DNA from: a virus
Strand: one strand, 5' to 3'
DNA: 21,775 nt
IMG/VR virus record: IMGVR_UViG_3300036772_000031
Location: 1-21,775 of that record
The notes under the pieces were generated by a model. The model was not told where the DNA came from, made no database searches, and saw only the letters and a list, made by a program, of their open reading frames with translations. The position numbers and the translations under genes were made by a program. Positions 18,827 to 21,775 of the stretch are shown here, piece after piece; position 1 is the stretch's first letter, and every line of letters begins with the position of its first letter.

Positions 18827-21775
18827 TGGCTTCTTCATCGTCAGGCAACAACGTCGTCGCGGCGCCCCCGACTCCAGGTACGACGCAGTGGCTGAACAAC
18901 ACGCCTACGCTGCCGCCCTGGCTGCAGCTGCCTCAAAGCGTGAATGTGGATCGCTCTACCATCAACAGCGTCGTCGCTGCTGGCCCAGTCACGGCAAGCG
19001 TTGCGGCGCAAGGCACGCCACTGCCAATCATCTATGGCCGTCAAATCATCGGCCCCATCATCTCTTTGGCCAAAGTGGTGGGGAACAACTTGTACTTGCG
19101 CGCCGTGTGGTGTGTCGGAGAGATTGACGCTATCGAATCAATCACGCTGAATGGCGACCCAGTACCTGCTGGCGTCGTGATTACGAATTACGTTGGTACG
19201 ACCACGCAGGGTGTTGACCCAACGCTTGCGAGCGTCATCCCAGGTTACGCCGACAAGTGCGTGATTCAAGTAGCTGGTCAGAAAGTTGGTGTGTGCTACA
19301 GCGTGATTGTCGTGCCAGCAGGCACGGGTAACGGCTTTCCGCAGTTCACTGCGCAAATTCGAGGCATGAAAGTGCGAGACCCGCGTGGTCTGCCATTTTT
19401 GCAGAACGTGGATTGGAGTTTCAGCAAGTCTACGACTGCGCGTCCGAAGATCGCGTACGAGGGCACGGCGCACAAATATGTGAAAGCAACTGGAAATCGT
19501 GGTACACTCGCCTCAGCAGGTACTGACAGCGCAGTTGGTGTCGTGATGGGTTCTATCAAAATCACGACTGCAGGTATCACTCAGAAAATTTACGAAGCGG
19601 GAGGTGGCAGACTCTCGGTGTATGTTGACACTGACAATCGCGTTCGCGTGACTGGTAAGAACGCCGCTGGCACGACAGTTCTGGACTTCAAGACGGCCAA
19701 CCCTCTCGGCATCAACACCGTGTCTGCCTTCGCGATGTCATGGAATCTGTCAACGCCGAAAGTGAGCGCTATCATGGACGGCATCGTGGGTATCTTCACT
19801 GGGCCTACGATGACCACTGCACAAGTCGTCAATCTCGGTGCCACTGGTTTCGCGATTGGTGGTGAATACTCTACGACGAACAACCAGCTTGACGCTGAAC
19901 TGAGTGGCTTCGCGCATTTGAACTCATTCACTGACATGACATCAGCATCAAGCACGTTCTTCGATTCTCTGAATCGTCTCAAGAAGCAGACGACAGGCGT
20001 GACCTTAGCCGCCATCGGTTATCTGCTAACAGCCACTTACACCCACGCGCCAGCAGTCGTATCGGACGCAGGCCCTCTATGGACGCTGAATGGCACGACA
20101 AGTCGCGACTATTACGCCTCTATGGGTCTCAATGGCGGATTGTACATTCACAACTCTGATCCTGCTACGCGACAAACCAATCTCTCTCCAGTGAGCGCTT
20201 CCATCAGTGCCCCTGGTTACGCGAAAGGTTTCAATATGTCAGTCTATTTGCAGGCTGATTTTCCGCTCGCCAATGGCGGTTTGTTCGTCGATTTCAGCAC
20301 ATCGGGTAATGTTACACATCTGGTGAATTCAAATGCTGCAGGTGGCGCTCTTGGAGATTTTACGAGCGATTCAGCTGGTGAGACGTTCGCAATCATAGAT
20401 GATGGGTCTGTCACTGGAACAGCACTTGACGTAGTGTTGCGTCAATTCAATGTCAGTCCACTCCCTGTCAATTCTTTCGACAATTTCATTGGGTGGGACT
20501 CTGCAGCAGGTGACGCGCTGTGGAACATCGATGCCGGTATTCCAGCGCCTGTGGGTGGAAATGGCGGCATCTCTGTGGATCTTAGTGGTGATAGCGTCAT
20601 CACAACTAAAAATGGTACAGGCTATCCTGGCGAAGTCGTTACTGTCACGTTTCAATGGTCAAATCTCACATTCACTTCAAACATAGTATTCAGCATCAAT
20701 GGTAATGACGTTGGTTTCGCCATGCCATCCATCGCGGACGGTCTCTATTCATTCACCTACGTCTCAACTGGCGGCAACCTATCGTGCGAGATCACCGGCG
20801 CTGGCACTATCTTGAACTGGATTCGCGTGCAGACCAACACCGCGGCTCGTGCGTGGACGCAGACTCCTGCGCTGATGCTCGCTGATCTGCTAGAATCAGA
20901 AGCGTACGGGCTTGGCGGCTCAGTGAATGATCAATCATTGTTCACTGCCATGAACTACAACGAACAGATCGTCCCCAACTCCTCGCCGCCATCGAAGCGC
21001 GTGCAGATCGGACAGTCGCTCACGCAACAGAACACGCTGCAGAGTTACATCGAGACCATGCGCTCGTACGCGAGTTGCTTCATCTCTGCGCGTGATTCGC
21101 AGTTCTACCTCTTCATCGACGGTCCTTACAACTCATCGATGCAGGCGGTGACTGCTGGCGACATGTATAAGGGTTCATTCAAGATCCAAAAGAAGTCTTT
21201 GGTCAATCAACCAAATGTTGTGCGCGTATATTACACGAACACGACTGCAGTGCCATGGACTGAAGTTTACGTTGATGCTATCTTGCCTGAAGTCGTCAAT
21301 GGCACTGATTTTCCGCGAGTGTCTGAACTGCGCATGCCTGGCTTTCAGGACAAATCTACGGCGTATCGCTACGCTGTGCAGCGCTTGAATAACTCTACGC
21401 TCATCGACCTGACAGGGTCGTTCGACGCGCTTGACACGCTTTTCCCAGTCGACGTCGGTGACGTGATCACCGTGTCGCATCCTTGCGGTATGACCACAGT
21501 ACCTTGCCGCGTGCTGGCCTGTGACCCAAGCGATCGTGGCAAGATGGTCGTCTCATTCACGCTATATGACAACAGCGTGTACACTGACCAAATAGTTGAT
21601 GAGCACCCGCCTGCCGATTATCACGGCGCTTCGCCGTTCGAAGTTCCACAGGTCACAAGTATCGCGCTTGTGGAGGAGTTTTACAACGTAGGCACTTCCA
21701 CACTTTCACGTCTGCGTATCACATGGCCGTCAATCAACTACGCGTTCCTGCAGTATTACGTTGTGCAAATCTACG
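18826..21775 (+). CDS. Tail tip hub / host-specificity protein (lambda J-like), 3' end outside window
   Basis: The frame from ATG 18826 is open to the window edge (983 codons, no stop). Residues 1-185 match the first part of J-like hubs: Gly/Val-rich start, QGTPLPIIYGRQIIGP, LRAVWCVGEI, and QIRGMKVRDPRG near 178-187. The continuation, AWTQTPALMLADLLESEAYGLG (about 676-697), aligns with lambda J AYSNNMAWCLWDMLTHPRYGMG and leads into NYNEQIV, QNTLQSYIETMRSYASCFISARDSQFYLFID, LVNQPNVVRVYY and DVGDVITVSHPCGM. A fibronectin III-like start (PQVTSIALVEEF...LRITWPS) ends the visible part. Residues about 189-675 are extra domains: LamG-like at 189-385, then a beta-rich segment. It should sit at the tail tip and contact the host receptor. 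Confidence 0.9.
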   Translation, partial: MASSSSGNNVVAAPPTPGTTQWLNNTPTLPPWLQLPQSVNVDRSTINSVVAAGPVTASVAAQGTPLPIIYGRQIIGPIISLAKVVGNNLYLRAVWCVGEIDAIESITLNGDPVPAGVVITNYVGTTTQGVDPTLASVIPGYADKCVIQVAGQKVGVCYSVIVVPAGTGNGFPQFTAQIRGMKVRDPRGLPFLQNVDWSFSKSTTARPKIAYEGTAHKYVKATGNRGTLASAGTDSAVGVVMGSIKITTAGITQKIYEAGGGRLSVYVDTDNRVRVTGKNAAGTTVLDFKTANPLGINTVSAFAMSWNLSTPKVSAIMDGIVGIFTGPTMTTAQVVNLGATGFAIGGEYSTTNNQLDAELSGFAHLNSFTDMTSASSTFFDSLNRLKKQTTGVTLAAIGYLLTATYTHAPAVVSDAGPLWTLNGTTSRDYYASMGLNGGLYIHNSDPATRQTNLSPVSASISAPGYAKGFNMSVYLQADFPLANGGLFVDFSTSGNVTHLVNSNAAGGALGDFTSDSAGETFAIIDDGSVTGTALDVVLRQFNVSPLPVNSFDNFIGWDSAAGDALWNIDAGIPAPVGGNGGISVDLSGDSVITTKNGTGYPGEVVTVTFQWSNLTFTSNIVFSINGNDVGFAMPSIADGLYSFTYVSTGGNLSCEITGAGTILNWIRVQTNTAARAWTQTPALMLADLLESEAYGLGGSVNDQSLFTAMNYNEQIVPNSSPPSKRVQIGQSLTQQNTLQSYIETMRSYASCFISARDSQFYLFIDGPYNSSMQAVTAGDMYKGSFKIQKKSLVNQPNVVRVYYTNTTAVPWTEVYVDAILPEVVNGTDFPRVSELRMPGFQDKSTAYRYAVQRLNNSTLIDLTGSFDALDTLFPVDVGDVITVSHPCGMTTVPCRVLACDPSDRGKMVVSFTLYDNSVYTDQIVDEHPPADYHGASPFEVPQVTSIALVEEFYNVGTSTLSRLRITWPSINYAFLQYYVVQIY

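Noticed and set aside
20371-20686. Short frames on both strands inside the J-like gene (20371-20655 and 20450-20686)
   Set aside because: The J-like frame is uninterrupted from 18826 to the window edge and contains the conserved hub sequence on both sides.
1-21775. tRNA genes, CRISPR arrays, insertion sequences, integrase or lysis genes
   Set aside because: I saw no cloverleaf-like tRNA sequence, no regularly spaced repeats with unique spacers, no transposase or integrase motifs and no endolysin motifs on either strand; detection by eye is limited.

Overview
The window reads as a piece of a tailed double-stranded DNA phage (or prophage) genome: the virion structural module of a long-tailed siphovirus. 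Every convincing gene lies on the + strand. The evidence is the order small terminase candidate, large terminase, portal, Mu-F-like head protein, scaffold, coat protein, neck proteins, tail tube protein, frameshifted tail chaperone, very long tape measure, tail-tip proteins and a lambda J-like hub. The J-type tip and the lambda-like G/GT chaperone point to a Gram-negative, probably proteobacterial, host. I cannot name the host or the phage. The DNA is moderately GC-rich, genes are tightly packed with ATGA/GTGA overlaps, and GTG starts are common (1358, 2511, 5378, 7310, 9698, 10188, 10562).

Layout. (a) 1-1933: five small overlapping genes plus a truncated one. They include a 30-residue Cys-rich microprotein and a protein with a uracil-DNA-glycosylase-like HPSG motif. 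(b) 1934-2226: a non-coding segment with clustered palindromes that ends in a promoter. (c) 2227-7223: TerS candidate, TerL, DUF4055-type portal, a 55-residue membrane protein, a small unknown, a Mu-F-like minor head protein and a small unknown. (d) 7237-7269: a second promoter that is a near-copy of the first, followed by scaffold, coat protein, a small post-coat protein, a DnaT-like/adaptor protein, head closure, HK97 gp10-like and tail terminator genes. (e) 11385-11527: a short gap packed with CCWGG sites, then the tail tube gene. (f) 12692-12771: two mutually exclusive hairpins, then the tail chaperone with a canonical -1 slippery heptamer at 13185-13191. (g) 13537-21775: tape measure (1463 aa), two tip proteins, and a J-like hub gene open to the window edge.

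How it works together. TerS/TerL would package DNA through the portal into a procapsid built from coat and scaffold. The connector and neck proteins close the head. Tube protein polymerises along the tape measure with help from chaperones G and GT, and the J-like hub forms the host-recognising tip. Two matched promoters (TGTACA, 17 bp, TATAAT), each with the same palindromic box over the -35, suggest coordinated control of the packaging and the capsid/tail blocks. Hairpins after the scaffold, coat and tube genes may tune relative expression.

Most notable points: the matched promoter/operator pair; the J-like gene, where about 485 residues including a LamG-like domain interrupt a conserved junction; the -1 frameshift; the switch-like hairpins before the chaperone; a similar beta-domain seen in both the coat and tube proteins; and the hidden 55-aa membrane protein beside the portal.
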